From assembly GCA_033557685.1 (NCBI GenBank), contig JAWQRN010000420.1:1-29967 (forward strand): a stretch of 29,967 nucleotides of DNA, written 5' to 3'. How positions within the stretch are numbered: position 1 is the first letter of the stretch; each line of letters begins with the position of its first letter. Shown one piece after another: positions 1 through 12,719 of this stretch. A program made the translations under genes and the position numbers. Below the pieces are notes generated by a model. The model had not been told where the DNA came from. It searched no databases and saw only the letters and a program-made list of their open reading frames with translations. The stretch is from Sperchopsis tessellata (taxonomy: Eukaryota; Arthropoda; Insecta; Coleoptera; Hydrophilidae).

Positions 1-1025
1 ATATATATTGATGTTCTATCAGTAATGCAGTGAAAATACAGCAAATTCAAACTGAGGAAATGGTTTAACAGATTTAGAGAAAAATAGTATATGTATAGTA
101 ATTTGACGAGTATGTAATCAGTTACGTTTTTTATGCGAAAACTATTGGAATAAGAAGATAGGTCACCTTATTTATTATTTATTTATTTAGTTCCAATCTT
201 TTTTCAAACACAATATTAACCACAAAACATTTTATATATGTGCTACTTGCACAAGTGTGTATGTGATATGATATGAAAGCCCGCGTATGTCCACAGAAAG
301 AATGTAATTATATGTACAGAATGTGGCTGTATAACTTGTACACTAGATCGTACTGTGTAGGATAATATTTTTAATTTTTTTCTTATTGCCCTTGCACATT
401 GTTTATTGCGTATTTGAATTGTAGTAATGTTTGTCCGAGTACAAACATTACTTTCGAAAAAAACCATTCATGTTGACCAATGTCACAAGCTTTTGGCAGA
501 AAATGAAGTTCAAGAAAACTTAATAAATTGATATAAGGTAATAATTTATAGAATCTAGTATAAATAATGCTACCAAGTTACTCAACATATATAGTGGTGC
601 AATCTACATTGATGTGTATAAATTGCTGCATTTTAAAATTTATAATGTTTTCTGTTCTTTTGTTTCTGTGGACAGTATGTGCCAATATGTTTCAAGTTTA
701 ATTGATCATTGTATAATGTAGATATTATATTTAGAATACACTACTTATATTAATAAAAGTAATATATAAAAGACCTTGCAAATTAAAATGTACAAAATTG
801 GATAGGAAATAAAATTTATCATCCAATTATTTTTTGTATCTGTACAAAACATACATCTTGGCTACTATAAGAAATAGAAAAATTATTAAACATGGAAAGT
901 TTTGCAGAAATTGATTGCAGATTGTAGTGCTGGAGAAAGACTTGGTAATCTTCCTAACTTTTTAAGGTAATAAACAAACTGAAAATTGCCCAACTTTTTA
1001 AAACAATGGTTTCTTCATTACACAG
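1..1025. other. AT-rich non-coding DNA
   Basis: No supported gene, RNA or mobile element is seen. Short open frames are broken and have no recognisable domain. Confidence 0.6.
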
Positions 1026-1337
1026 TAGTGATGAGCAAAAAGTATCTATTAGTATATACTCGTTAAGTTACTTGTAGTAATCAAAATAATCGATTACTTA
1101 AGTATTTGTTACTTTACAAGTGTCTGTTACTTTTCAGACTAACGAATACTATGAATTAATTATTTGATTACATGGTTATTTATGTCTTGAATATTTAATT
1201 GTATGATTATTTGATTACTTTCAGTAATGAAATCTATGCAACAATTAACGCTAGTTTTGAAAATTAAAATTATAACATGATTACTTAAAGTAACGAAATC
1301 GAATGTAACGGGCGATTTCTGATAGCTTAAATTGAAT

Positions 1338-1905
1338 TTAGGTCACTCGGTGTAAACACCTTATTTAGACCATAACCTATATTAGGTCAGATCAGCATTT
1401 TGCTTGGCCTGACCTACAAATGGTAACATAAATAACACATAGGTACCATACCTAAATAATTTCGTATCGGTGTAAACACTGGTCTGAAGTAGGCCCCGAA
1501 TTTAATACCAAAATACGCCACTTGGTGTTGTAAGACACTTAAAAGTTTGAATTAAAAGTCGTTGACCTTAAATATATAAAAGTAGATTTTAAGAATGTCG
1601 TGTGCGAAGATTTCTATTTTCTAGACTTATCTTTTGCACAAAATTTACAAAAACGGCGGTTTAAATTTTAACACAAAAGGTTAACTGTCAATGTTTGATA
1701 ATATAGAAATCTGCCATTTTAGCTTTGCCTACAAATTAAAGAGGGCGCTGTTGAGGGACGACCTAAGCAAGTTGCCTACTGTAGGAATGATACCTATTGC
1801 ATGTAAGGTACTCAAGATGAGATGTTGACAGCTACCTAAAATATAGGTAAACTGACCTAACGTTGGCCTTCCCTACTGTAGGTACCACGGTGTATACTAG
1901 GCCAT
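1338..1905. repeat. Clustered AGGTCA and GGTGTAAACACC repeats
   Basis: GGTGTAAACACC, a perfect palindrome, lies at 1349-1360. Near copies are GGTGTAAACACT at 1469-1480 and GGTGTATAC at 1889-1897, each followed within about 20 bases by an AGGCC or AGACC. TAGGTCAG (1383-1390) and CTGACCTA (1409-1416) form an 8-bp stem. Further TGACCTA and ACCTA motifs cluster at 1770-1880. The block looks like a small transposon nested in the larger hAT-like element, but I cannot name a family. Confidence 0.4.
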
Positions 1906-2590
1906 TGCCTCTTATGTATGTATTATACTATGTATATGTAGGTATTCTGTCAAGAACAACACTTTCATGGCCTTGTTTGCTCTCGAATTTTCATGATGAT
2001 CCTTTGCCTGTCAAGACCAAGATTCACAAATATCTTGAAGTAGTCGTATTCGGTACTAATTACAATATACATATTTTTTTAATACCATGAGGTATCAATA
2101 CAGATTTTCTTTTTGTTATTAGTCCTTTTGATATAGCTGTTTTTGTTTGTAGTAATATTTTTCTTTATTGTTGTATAAACATTCCAGTAATTTAATAGTA
2201 CACTTTCTCATGAGCCAGGTGTGTTTAAGTGGATATTCTATGGCTTGACAACATTTGTTTCTTTTATTTTCATAAGTTAATTTATATCGATTTTCAAATA
2301 TATATTAACTATAAATTAGAGTTATTAGATATATACAATATAAGTCTACTAGAGGTGCAACATATTTTTTATAACTAAAAATATGACAATGACAAGGCTG
2401 ATGGGCTCTTGATAGGACTGTTTAGTCTACTGCACTCTTTGGAAATTCTTTTCACAGGAATAATTCTAGTTCTGATAGCAAACGAACTACGGTCAAAAAA
2501 CATTGCAGACTGAAAATGTAACCTGGTTGTTTTGATATTAAACTGTAAACTGATAATAGAGTTAGAGGATAACAAACTCCTTTTAATCCA

Positions 2591-2605
2591 TTTTTTTTTT
2601 TTTTT
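2591..2605 (+). repeat. Poly(T) tract
   Basis: An uninterrupted T run of 15 lies inside the hAT-like region. It could be the tail of an antisense retroposon, but no body is recognisable. Confidence 0.8.
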
Positions 2606-3453
2606 AGAAAAGTAATATGGTTAAAACAATTATTTATCTATTTCCATATCCAAGCTACTGTAGGAATGTGAACTCAAATTATTTTGAAATTTAATATTTT
2701 ATACTACTTGACTTATTATCTTAAAAAGGGACAATGAGAATCTTTTTACTGTAATAGAATATCTTTAAAAATAACCGAGCCACTGGTGCTTATAAAAAAG
2801 CTTAACTTTTTATTTCTGTCTGTAACGTGATAATGGTAGATATTTTATTTCTTTTTGGCCATATTAATTTTCTAGAAATAATCGATCATGAAGTTAATAT
2901 TAATTTTGCTCTAGCTCCATTATATAGCTTTATAAAAATAATCGTGCCAATTTTTCAGTAATTTTGGTAAAATAGTTTAATATTTATCAAAACTAAGTGT
3001 TACATAATAATGGAAAAACTAAATCTAGATCAAATATTATAAAAAATTTGATAAGTCACATAAATAGAAATTCTCGCCACAAGGTAAAAATAAAAACTAA
3101 ATATTTTTATTGTTATAGCCAACATGTAGAAGCATTAGAACATTGAAACGTTTAAAATGTCTATCATGAACTTAAATGTTAAATTTATTTCTTTCCACGA
3201 ATAAAAACAGTTTTTCTTATGCTAAGAAGTATAAAGCAATGGCTTGTGACAATGCATGTGGAACAAACATGAATATCATATTTATTTGAAAATACATTTA
3301 CATTGTAACAAATACGTACTTGGTAACGAACACTGGTATGGTAATGAATACTATTTGTTAACTTGAGTACTAGATTATTTGATTACTTGAGTAAGTTATA
3401 AAATGTAGCGAATCGATACTGATGCTCAAAAGTAACGACTTTGCCCGTCACTA

Positions 3454-5168
3454 ATAGACAATTACTATAATTAGATAATATATACAAATTTTATGTATAA
3501 AAACTGGAAAATATTTTTTATTAATACTTAAATATCTATTATATATTTTCAGTACTGTCTTCACATATCTAATAGCAATGGTGATAACCTTATTTAAAGA
3601 TCGGATACATTCCAGGTTTTAAATTGAAGTAGGAAATTTTCCACTCAGTTTCTAAATTGCTCTGCAATTATTAATTTCTGCAAAACTTTTACATTCCAGT
3701 ATAGCCAATACAAGAAATCACCTTTATGGCCTCATAAAAAAAGAATTCCTTTAAAAGGATCAACTACTAATTGAGTAGGTAGAGAAAGCCCTAGGTCAAA
3801 TTGTATAGACATAGATACTATTAGTGGAAACTTTTGTTTGAAATTTGAAGTTAAATATAACTTTCCTTTTAATTTTGTAAATATAAACATTCAATTAATT
3901 ATATATAATATTATACACATATTTTTACATTATCTTTAATGGCATAGTAAAAAACATATTTGTGTTGTATTAATGTGGTATTAAGAGATTTTTGCCATCT
4001 TACACTAGTCGTGTTTTTCATTTTTTACATCTGAATCATACTTAAAACAAGCATTTTAAATTTTGAAGCAGACATCTAAAAACACAACAACATTAAAGTT
4101 TAGGACTATCTCTAGTTATCTATTCTGTTTTTCAAAATGTAGTAAGATATGCGCAACAGACTAGAAAAAAAATTGGCAGTCTTCATGGTGCCCATGACAC
4201 TAAAAGTGAGCAATATTCTCATCATTTGTTTTGCAAAATTAAGATTGTCAGATAAATGCAGGAAGAACAGTGTAAGACCATATTTTACAAAAATGTGTTT
4301 TTGGTACTATCCGATACAGTAAGTACTTATTTTAGAATATAATTCAAAAACATTGAGTCACTCAAAGAAGCTGTTTATACGATACTTTGGTGCATGAACA
4401 TATCGGACAAGGGGCGGGCTAAGATACTAAAGGACCAATAATTCTATCTTTCAAATTACCTCAAATTTAAATAAATAAACACTACTTGCAATACACGAAA
4501 CAGTACAATATCTAAATGAATAATCAAATTAAATAAAGAGGACATCAGCTCAATCTTAATGTAAAGTGCATGGTGTTTAATATGTTATTTTCGCTACTAA
4601 GCTGGTTATTGTCGAGATATAAAGGAAATACAAAGAGATACTCCAACAGGTACCATATATGTATACCAATTAATTGTGAAAATCCTAAGTCTGGAGCCTT
4701 CATTTTCTTCTAAATATATTTGTACATAGACAAAGTCCTACATTCCATTTGCAGTATACATGTATGAAAACCAGAGTTTCAAAATAAACCACTGGTCATA
4801 TCAAATATCTCCATCTACTAAAATCCATGTTTAAAACCATTTTGTGAAACTACGTAATCCTCATGTCAAATAGCTTAACAAGAATAAGATATTAAAAAAT
4901 CCAAATTAACTTAACAATCATGATGAAATAGATGTTATATGTTTGACACTGTGAAAACTGTTGCATATGTGATGCATTATAGAAACTTTAAAAAGTTTGA
5001 AGCAGCCTGACCATTAAAGATTTTCCAATATGTTCTAGTTGACAAGCAAGGCATAAAAAAAAATCAAAAAAATTATTTCATAATCATCAATAAAGTATAT
5101 GATAACCTTAAACAGAAACACCACTAAGCAGTTCTGTGACTAGGGAGGGAGAACAGGGAGTAATATTA
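3454..5168. other. AT-rich non-coding DNA
   Basis: No open frame above background and no repeat family recognised. Confidence 0.55.
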
Positions 5169-5485
5169 TTAGCCTTTTCACTACGGGGACCGTATACATC
5201 CCCAAAACAAAACATAGTTGTGATGCAGGAACCAGACTAATATGTGGAACTTGTTTATAAACTTATTTTTAAAAATGTGCACTTCCAGTAGTGTTTTCTT
5301 GTTCATTAGAGCCTAAGGTTTATAATTTAGTTCCGTTCCCCCATATTTTAGATATTGTTGCAATTCTGTTTCCTTTGTAGAATGGAGATCGATTAATAAT
5401 TTTAATGTATATTAAAGTAATAGTCCTACATTCGGCACACAGGAAGACCACTATTCGGAAACACTCGCCGTAGTGAAATGGTTAA
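5169..5485. mobile_element. piggyBac-like MITE, 309 bp between TTAG/TTAA targets
   Basis: Inverted ends CCTTTTCACTACGG (5173-5186) and CCATTTCACTACGG (5481-5468, read on the minus strand) match at 13 of 14 positions. They are bounded by TTAG on the left (a mutated TTAA) and TTAA on the right (5482-5485). The interior is non-coding. The TTAA target and CCxTTTCxCTxCGG type end fit nonautonomous piggyBac elements. Confidence 0.75.
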
Positions 5486-7084
5486 AGACAGTATATACCT
5501 GTTAGTGTGGTCTTTGATACCTGAAAGCTGGAGGTTTCTCTAGCACACCTACCTTGTTCTCAATTGAATTGAACTCTAGAAAGGAAATTTTACCATGTTA
5601 AGATAATGCAAGACAAAATTGCACTGAGCTTAGATTTATCACATCTTAAAATGGATTTTAGACAATGTCCCAATTTTTGAATTTTTATTACTTTTGTAGT
5701 ATAATTTAATATTTAATTATTAATGTACCTGTATTTATCCATATCTAGTGGTCTAACTGGAATTGGTTTAATAAGTGCAAGTTGTCTTAAGCAGTATTTT
5801 TTTTTTCCTTTTTACAAGTCTGCTGATTTACTAACAAAGGTGAGTTTGCATTCATTGTGCAGTATCTATAAGGAACAATTGACAGGCAAGAAAATTAAAA
5901 AACTTCTGATTTTTTTTTTTATTGAAAATAAAATATTTTACATATCCAATGATCAATCTTAAATTATAATTATTGTTAATATTTTTAATGTTATAACCAT
6001 AATTAACAGAAAAACATTTTGTTAACATGCAATTTTATGTAATTAAATGTTGCGAGAGAAATTCATTTGAGTGCTACAAATTATACAGCCCCGCAATAAA
6101 TATTTTCTATGATGGTGCCACACAACCAAACTTTTATAGAAGCACTGTTATGTTCACCTAGAGGAGCTTTATAATAAGGAAATATAGGAAAAATTGTGTT
6201 TTAGACTTAGATCATACAATAACTTATGGATAATGGCTTCTCCTTTTTTGTTTATGAACAAAACGAAGAATACTAAATGAATGTACAAGGAATCACATCG
6301 CTAAACACATTTACTTTAATTTCAAATATAAAGAATTTTATGCATCTGTATATGTCATACCAAAAATTCATTTAAATCAGTAAAGAAGAAGAATATTAAT
6401 GCAATTTAAATATTTACTTCCTCGTGTATTTTTGGAAGTATATTAAGTTTTTTGAATTAATCATGAGAATAAAAACCTATAGCTTGGAATTTTTCATCAA
6501 GTAAAGAAAATTTTTTAAATTGCTCTTAAAATACTTTCATTTATGTTTCCCAAAATTTATCTGTGAATGACATTTTAATTTTATTTTATAATTGGCCCGT
6601 CATTATGGAACTCCTAAAACGTTTGACTGTCAGTTTGATGTTTCGATTAATTTTGACACTTTTGTAGTAGCTAACTTCAAGCGATTACACTACAAACTTA
6701 CATCCGAACTTATGATTTTTAGTAGCCATTCTCTGATATTTTTATAGTTTTTTGCACAAAACAGAAGGACTATAATTTTTTTGTAAGATAATTTCATACC
6801 CTATCTGTCTGTTAAATAGAGTATTCACTCTTTTTTTATTAGAACATTATTCTGTTTCTTTTTGTTTACAATCTATCATCAATATTTCTAAAACCATTCA
6901 AAAGCTTGTTTTAAATTATCTCTTTATAGAATTGCATCCAGTTTGTCAAAAAGTTATATTGAATTTATAATGAAAATGACAGTTAATTTTTTGTATTTAA
7001 ACAAATTAATTTAGTACCATTATTTTGGATAATTTCATAATTCCTTGGACAAAATACCTTTCATACTGTAAAGTTGTTTTAATC
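5486..7084. other. AT-rich non-coding DNA
   Basis: No supported gene or repeat. A 79-codon open frame at 5723-5962 is low-complexity with T- and A-runs and has no recognisable domain. Confidence 0.55.
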
Positions 7085-7885
7085 CAAACTATTCTGGATG
7101 AATCTGAACAGTCTTGAGGTTGATATAAAGGATAGCACTTATTATCCCAGCCAGTTTCCAAAAATGTTTCTCAATATTTTTGGTATGGCATTGTCATAAT
7201 GGATGATTTCAGCCTTTTTCTGTTCATTGCTTGTGGTTTTATCAAGAATCTAAATTATCCATTTTGGATCAAAATTTGTCCATAGCTATGGGTTAGTTTT
7301 TGTCAAAGAGTTCGTTCTTAGCAAGATCTTTTTTGGTTTATTTGACTGTAGAGTCTGTTTCTTATTATGGGTCACTCAAATCTTAAAAAAATGATAGTTT
7401 TAGTCCCTATTCAGAAACAAATTACAAGTTCTATCAAATTCTTACAATGCTAGCATGATTTCTGAAATGTCCAAAATTTAGATTAGACTTGGATGAATGA
7501 AGTTTGCACCTATTGATACAGTTCCTATATTTACATAGTCTGACAGCATTGTTAATTCTGATCCTGTTATTTATATTTGCAAACAGAGTTATTTGTAAGG
7601 TTATATCTCAAGTTCATAATTAACTCCTCCTCACTTGTTCGCTGTAAATTTGCGAGATTGAGATTCGATTTTTTTATAACACTCAACTTTTTGTCTCCAT
7701 TTGCTACTGTAGTAAATGAACTTGAAAAATTACTGGAGTTACACTCTCTAGTTTTATTTAAAGCTTTACTTTTTAAAACAATCCATGTACTGCAGTACAA
7801 AAGTTCAATTATATTGAGCATATGCATTGTCATCTTAAAATTGCATGTCTCATCAGTGGGCATCAGAATGGTTTTCCATGATTGA
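7085..7885 (-). other. Unassigned region with overlapping open frames
   Basis: Roughly 100-codon open frames occur on both strands over the same bases (minus 7863-7567, plus 7577-7885). Neither shows a family I recognise. On the minus strand further downstream (about 7230-7085), IIHYDNA and, in a shifted frame, TGWDNKCYPLYQPQD loosely recall the DNARPH and GWExLPHPPYSPD motifs of mariner transposases. The match is weak and frame-broken. This may be a very old mariner relic or chance. Confidence 0.2.
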
Positions 7886-9789
7886 TATAATATTTATAAT
7901 TATAAAAGTATATTTTAGTTGCATTAAATCTCTCCAGTTTTACTTAATTGATTAAATGATTTGGTCAGAAATAATTATTTAGTTTCATCATTTATCAGTT
8001 TCATAAGGCGATGAAAACTGTACACCTATCTACCTGCATATATATGTATAAAATCACAGTGGTCTAGTCCTAGTTTGAAGTATAATATGTGTGTATACAA
8101 AATTGAATGTATAATAGTAGAATAATTGCAATTATTGGTAGTAAAGTAAATAAAATATCTTTTCCTACATTTGTTTAGTGTACTTCACCAGTACCATAAT
8201 TGAATGATCTAAGATTTTTAGATAGTGAAATAAGAATTCAAATACATTTTATTTGTGCATGACAAAGCTCAACTAAAGTTTTATCATCGGAGAATGTTAT
8301 ATATAATATAAATATATACATATTCATAGAGCTAGTCTGCAAGATAGCGTTGTTAGGTGTTATATCATCTCTAGAGTTATTATATTGAAATAAAAATTAT
8401 TGAAACATTTTTGTTTTATGAATATTTCGATCCTGTACTAATGTATAATGTTTTCTGTAATTATTTATTGTTATTTTAAATACAGAGCATACTCCTTTTC
8501 AACACTTTTGTATTATTCTATGATGTTTCTTTTAATAAAAGGTGCTAACCGATTTAAGCTGTGATAATGAAAAATTTATTTTAATTAAGGCTTTAAAATT
8601 GAATTAATTTTTTTTAAAAGAGTAGTACTAGCAATCACAAGATGGGCCCAAGTATAAATTCCTCCTCATCCAGGATTAAAACCCAAAACTCATATGTTGC
8701 TTGTAAAATATTAAGAAAGAAAACACAAATTTTTTTTTAAAATGTTTTATTAGGTTATTTTAATTAAGTAAAGAAAACTAACTTCCACACCTACTGTTAA
8801 GTTTGCAAATGGCAACTTAAATTAGAACATCAATAACTCAGAAGAAAAATGATAGCTTTTCACTGTGTTTTCTGTCCACAAATTTAATGATCCCGGTAAG
8901 TTATGTTGCCAGACAGCAAGAAACAATTTCACAAGGAATATTTCTGTGTATGGTTTTTTGTTTCTCCCTTAGTTTCTATGGAAACAAATTCAGTATAGCT
9001 AAACTAAATGCTTCCACTATCCGGTGGTATACAAGATATGAAGAATTCGGTACCTCTGTCCATATCTGGTACATTTTTTAAATAAAATTTGACATATGTA
9101 AAAAGTAGGTCCATTTAGCAAAAATGTAATTTATTAATTAAATTTTAACATTTTTAAATGAACAATATAATATAATAATTTTAGGATTAAATCCAATCAG
9201 AGGATAAGTTAATTTCTCGGGCTTCTACGGTTCCTAGACAAGGTGCCAATTTTCATCTTTCAGGAAAGTATCATTCTTCTTCCTAGTTATACAATATAAT
9301 ATTCTTACAGAAGTCAATCATATAAAAATTAAAAGTATAACATATAGGTACATAAATACATGAGCATTAATAGGTCAGAATTAATATTAAAAATATTAAA
9401 CATAAAATTAAAAAATACGTTTGAATATTAAATGATGAAAACACAATTTATAAAATACAATTTCACCTTAATCTAGAATCTCACAGATGGCAGCTAAAAA
9501 ATGTATGTTCTATAATATTGAGACTACGCTTATGTATATGAACAGTAATGAACCTAGTACAGATGTTAAAGCAACCCTTTGTACAATAGAAATGAACATC
9601 GCCATTCTCCCAGTAATCTCCAAGGGTTAAATGAAACTAGATTTTTAGATTTAACTATGGCATTTTATTCTCCATATTCATTGGTACTAGGACTTCAATA
9701 ACCTCTATCTGCAATCTTAATTTTGGGTCTGTGTTTCTATATCATATATGCATATCAAGTTCTATCTCTAAATTAATTAAATGCCAAAC
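7886..9789. other. AT-rich non-coding DNA
   Basis: No supported gene. A 64-codon frame at 8887-9081 has no recognisable domain. An antisense stretch near 8650-8695 has a weak B-box-like GGTTTTAATCC but no matching A box. Confidence 0.5.
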
Positions 9790-11340
9790 CGATGAGTTCT
9801 GATCTGTTATGTGATTGGTTGGTTGGGCTTTGGGCGCATCATCATATTTGATATTTCCGCCACCTACAATCTGTACTTGAAAACTATATATAAGACATAT
9901 GGAAGTCTATATATTTCAAAAAATATTCACAGGAGGTTTACAATTTTAGCATTATTTAAAAATCTAAATAACATCTTAACAGACAGTTCGTTGTCCCCCA
10001 AAATGGTAGGCAAGTCATTTGCGAGACAAGACTGTTATCCAACCTGTGCATAGGCAGGACACTCGATAAGGATGTGTTGAATATTTATAGCTACACCGGA
10101 AATTTGGCAAATATCCATGTGTAATATGACAGTGGCCCTTTGAGTAAGAACCATTTCCTCTCTTCTACTTGCACGATGAGATGTAACCCAAGGAGTTACT
10201 TCAGGTTTGACATTTAATAATTTATTATTTGCTTGTTGTAACCATGCAATCTTCCAGAGATCACGGATTTTCGTAAGTAGGTACTTTTTGACACTCATGG
10301 CCAGAACCATAGAATAATATGGACTGTTAAAGGCAGTCTCCTTAGCCGTTGTATCAGCCAACTCGTTACCAGGTATACCCGTGTGGCTTGGTACCCATAC
10401 AAAAAGTACTTATTTGCCTCTAGAATAGTTTGATGCTAATATGTCCTGAATTTGCTCAGGCTATCGGAAGCTATAATAAAATCTTTATGTGTGGAATTGA
10501 GTACTATACGTAAAGTTAAGAGGATAGCCAGCATTTCAGCATCCACAATGTTGGAAATATATCAGCATCCACAATGTTGGAAATATAAGTTTTCTTCTGA
10601 TCGAGAACTGCCCATAGATGACTGCTAAACCAAAGTTATTGCCCAATTTTGATGCATCTGTATAAATTTGTTGGTGGTTGGGATAATTTTCCAATATGTC
10701 CAAAAATATTTGCTGAAATATGGTATTAGGGATTCATTCCTTATTATATTCATGTAACTGATGCATAACTTTTGGCAATGAAATGACCCATGGGGGAGTA
10801 TTATTTGTGGAGTTTAAGAAAATTTTACTAGAGATAGAGCTACCAATTTCCTGAAGCAGGTTTTTCAATCGAATACCAACTGGCTTTGTCAGAGTAGGTG
10901 GAAAACATAATTGAAAACAGGATGTGAGAGCATACTTCTTATGCTGGTAGTGTATGATATTAAAAGCTTTTTTCTTCTTTGATCGAGGGAAGGCTCTTCA
11001 CTTTCTGCATGCAAACTAGATATGGGGCTGACGCAGAAAGCACCGGTAGATAATCTAATTCCAAGGATATGAATGCTATTTAAGAATTTTAGATGACATT
11101 TGGCTGCTGAGCCATATATAATGTTTCTATAATCTATTTTAGATCTAATGAGAGCTGTATAAATTAAAAAAAGCCTATGACAGTCCGAGCCCCAAGATGA
11201 GTGGCTAAGCAATTTCATCACGCTGATTGGTTGGGATACATTGGCTCTCAGCGATCGTATATGATCTTTCCATAAAAGCTTGGAATCGAAAACAATGCCG
11301 AGGTACTTTAAGTTTCTGCAAAATTAAATTTCCGAATTAT
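9790..11340 (-). mobile_element. I-like non-LTR retrotransposon, 3' half, degenerate
   Basis: On the minus strand the relic starts in the post-palm part of the reverse transcriptase (LKYLGIVFDSKLLWKDHI, about 11315-11262). It continues with LLSHSSWGSDCHRL and the RSKIDY..IIYGSA thumb block (11221-10889), then an RNase H domain whose four acidic positions are visible: YTDASK (about 10664-10650), DAEM (10543-10532), SDSLS (about 10470-10455) and NELADTT (about 10364-10350). PSHTGIPGN precedes the last. The C-terminal section contains SHRASRREEMVL and HILIECPAY. The tail carries MRPKPNQPNQP-like 3'-end sequence near 9850-9810. Frameshifts, a 26-bp duplication and stops show that it is dead. Everything 5' of the RT tail is missing, as expected for a 5'-truncated insertion. 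RNase H places it in the I group of clades. Confidence 0.85.
10536..10587. repeat. 26-bp exact tandem duplication inside the RNase H region
   Basis: Two consecutive identical 26-bp units, 10536-10561 and 10562-10587, each begin TCAGCATCCACAATG. As 26 is not a multiple of three, the duplication shifts the frame just before the catalytic Glu of the LINE RNase H. Confidence 0.95.
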
Positions 11341-11584
11341 TAAGCTAAATTGCCAATATTAGTAACACCATCGTTCTCATTTGAATATTGACTGATAATA
11401 GATATACAGTTTTACCACCTGACTCAGAGAAGTCTCATCTATCCCAGAGTACTTTATTGGTCCCTTTGCAGGGCTGTTGAAAGCTCTCAATTCCACAATA
11501 TCCCTGCCAGAAGTGTGTCTTAACCTTCCTCAATGTCAGTTGTTTTTGAAACTTTTAAGTGTAGTTTTGGATTTTATAACAAAG

Positions 11585-12555
11585 ATGGCAAAAAGTAGTG
11601 TTGGTGCTAATAGTGGAAGTAATAAAAGACGTAATAATAGTTTACAAACTAAGCTAGTTTTTAAAAACAAGAACACAAAGTGGTGAGAAGCAAGTGAACA
11701 AAGCTCATCATTGCGGCATAAACCGATGGAGTATTGCAACAATTATTGAGGATAAAAAAAGAATTGTGGTGGTAGTTAAGTAAACAACCCCTATTTTAAT
11801 GAGTAGAATAGTAAAAAAGTTGAAGTTTTTTGTTTCCTGAAATGGAAAACTTAATTTTGTGGATTTAGCATGTGCTTTTGAGAATAGTAATAATTCAGAA
11901 GGTTAAAAGTATATTTGCATACAAGATTTGGACTGGAATATACAAACAACAGTTTTTCATCAAGCTCTAGGTAGTTTCAGCGTTTTATAGGGAGGGCTAA
12001 CTTGCACATGAATTCAGGGTGAATTGGAGACTGTAGATACACAAGCTGCAAGTGAATTCCTGTAGGCGCAAAAAAAAATTATAAAAAAAGGTGATTATAA
12101 CATTTTTATCTAGAGGACTAGACATAAAGCCACAAAAAAAGACTTGTATCCACAGTTTGTGGATAATTTAAATCATATTTCGAATACAGTATAACAGACT
12201 GTTTGTTGAGTTGGGCAATAAAAAGAACCTCACCCGTAATGTTATTGATGTGAGAGAACTTTTGAATTTATGTTTTGAGGAATTAACAACCGATGAATTA
12301 ATAGAAGAACCTGATGGCAATTCTTGAAAAAAGAAAACTAAAATATAGAAAAAATTACGAAAGTGAGAAGTGGCATTTATAACAGTATAGCATGCTACAA
12401 TGAAATTTTTTAAGGAAAGAAGAAACTGACGATGCAATCCTTTATATGAACTTATTTTAAACAAGTTCAAAATCCTTACATCTACCTTATCTTGTCTAGT
12501 ACCACTGATGTGGAAAATATGAACTCTTAGTCTGAAGAAGATGATGAGTAAAAGA
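11585..12555 (+). pseudogene. Tigger/pogo (jerky-like) transposase relic with the DDE core deleted
   Basis: Separate stretches of one reading direction match Tigger-type transposases in order. An N-terminal basic segment (MAKSSVGANSGSNKRR, from 11585) comes first. A CENP-B/Tc5-type HTH remnant with WFHQALGSFS follows (about 11955-11985). Then comes GELETVDTQAASEFL (12018-12062), equal to the usual GEAASADTEAAxxF, followed by KKIIKKGDYN (about 12069-12098). Where the ADET-containing DDE core should begin, the sequence jumps to a C-terminal segment (LYPQFVDNL near 12148) and IDVRELLNLCFEELTTDELI (12244-12303), the EELxxxHxEELTxDEL signature of the family tail. About 200 residues are absent and many stops occur. 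No terminal inverted repeats were found. Confidence 0.7.
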
Positions 12556-12719
12556 TGAATGCATGTGTTAGTACATACTCATTTTCTTGATTTCTATTTT
12601 GTTTTAAAACCAGTTTGACAACTCTTTTATTCTATATTTTCAAATTTTCTTTTATGTCAAGTATTGTATATGATAAACTAAAATGTATACATACATTATA
12701 ATAAAATGTTTTCTATATG

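Larger units (their letters stand above)
1026..3453. mobile_element. Possible hAT-like nonautonomous element
   Basis: The left end TAGTGATGAGCAAA (1026-1039) and the inverted right end, read as TAGTGACGGGCAAA (3453-3440), match at 12 of 14 positions and resemble hAT termini of the TAGTGATGGGC type. Both ends are followed by subterminal GATTACTT / AAGTAATC and GTTACTTTT motifs (about 1055-1290 and 3350-3440), which is typical of hAT elements. No transposase is recognisable inside. Flanking 8-bp duplications are not clear. The two ends could also be separate short copies. Confidence 0.5.

Noticed and set aside
2375..2575. 66-codon minus-strand open frame with balanced amino-acid content
   Set aside because: No recognisable domain or convincing splice context, and it lies inside the hAT-like element. 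Could be re-examined with RNA-seq.
11477..11742. Opposed short open frames
   Set aside because: The plus frame from 11585 is the N terminus of the Tigger relic and the minus frame is its shadow.
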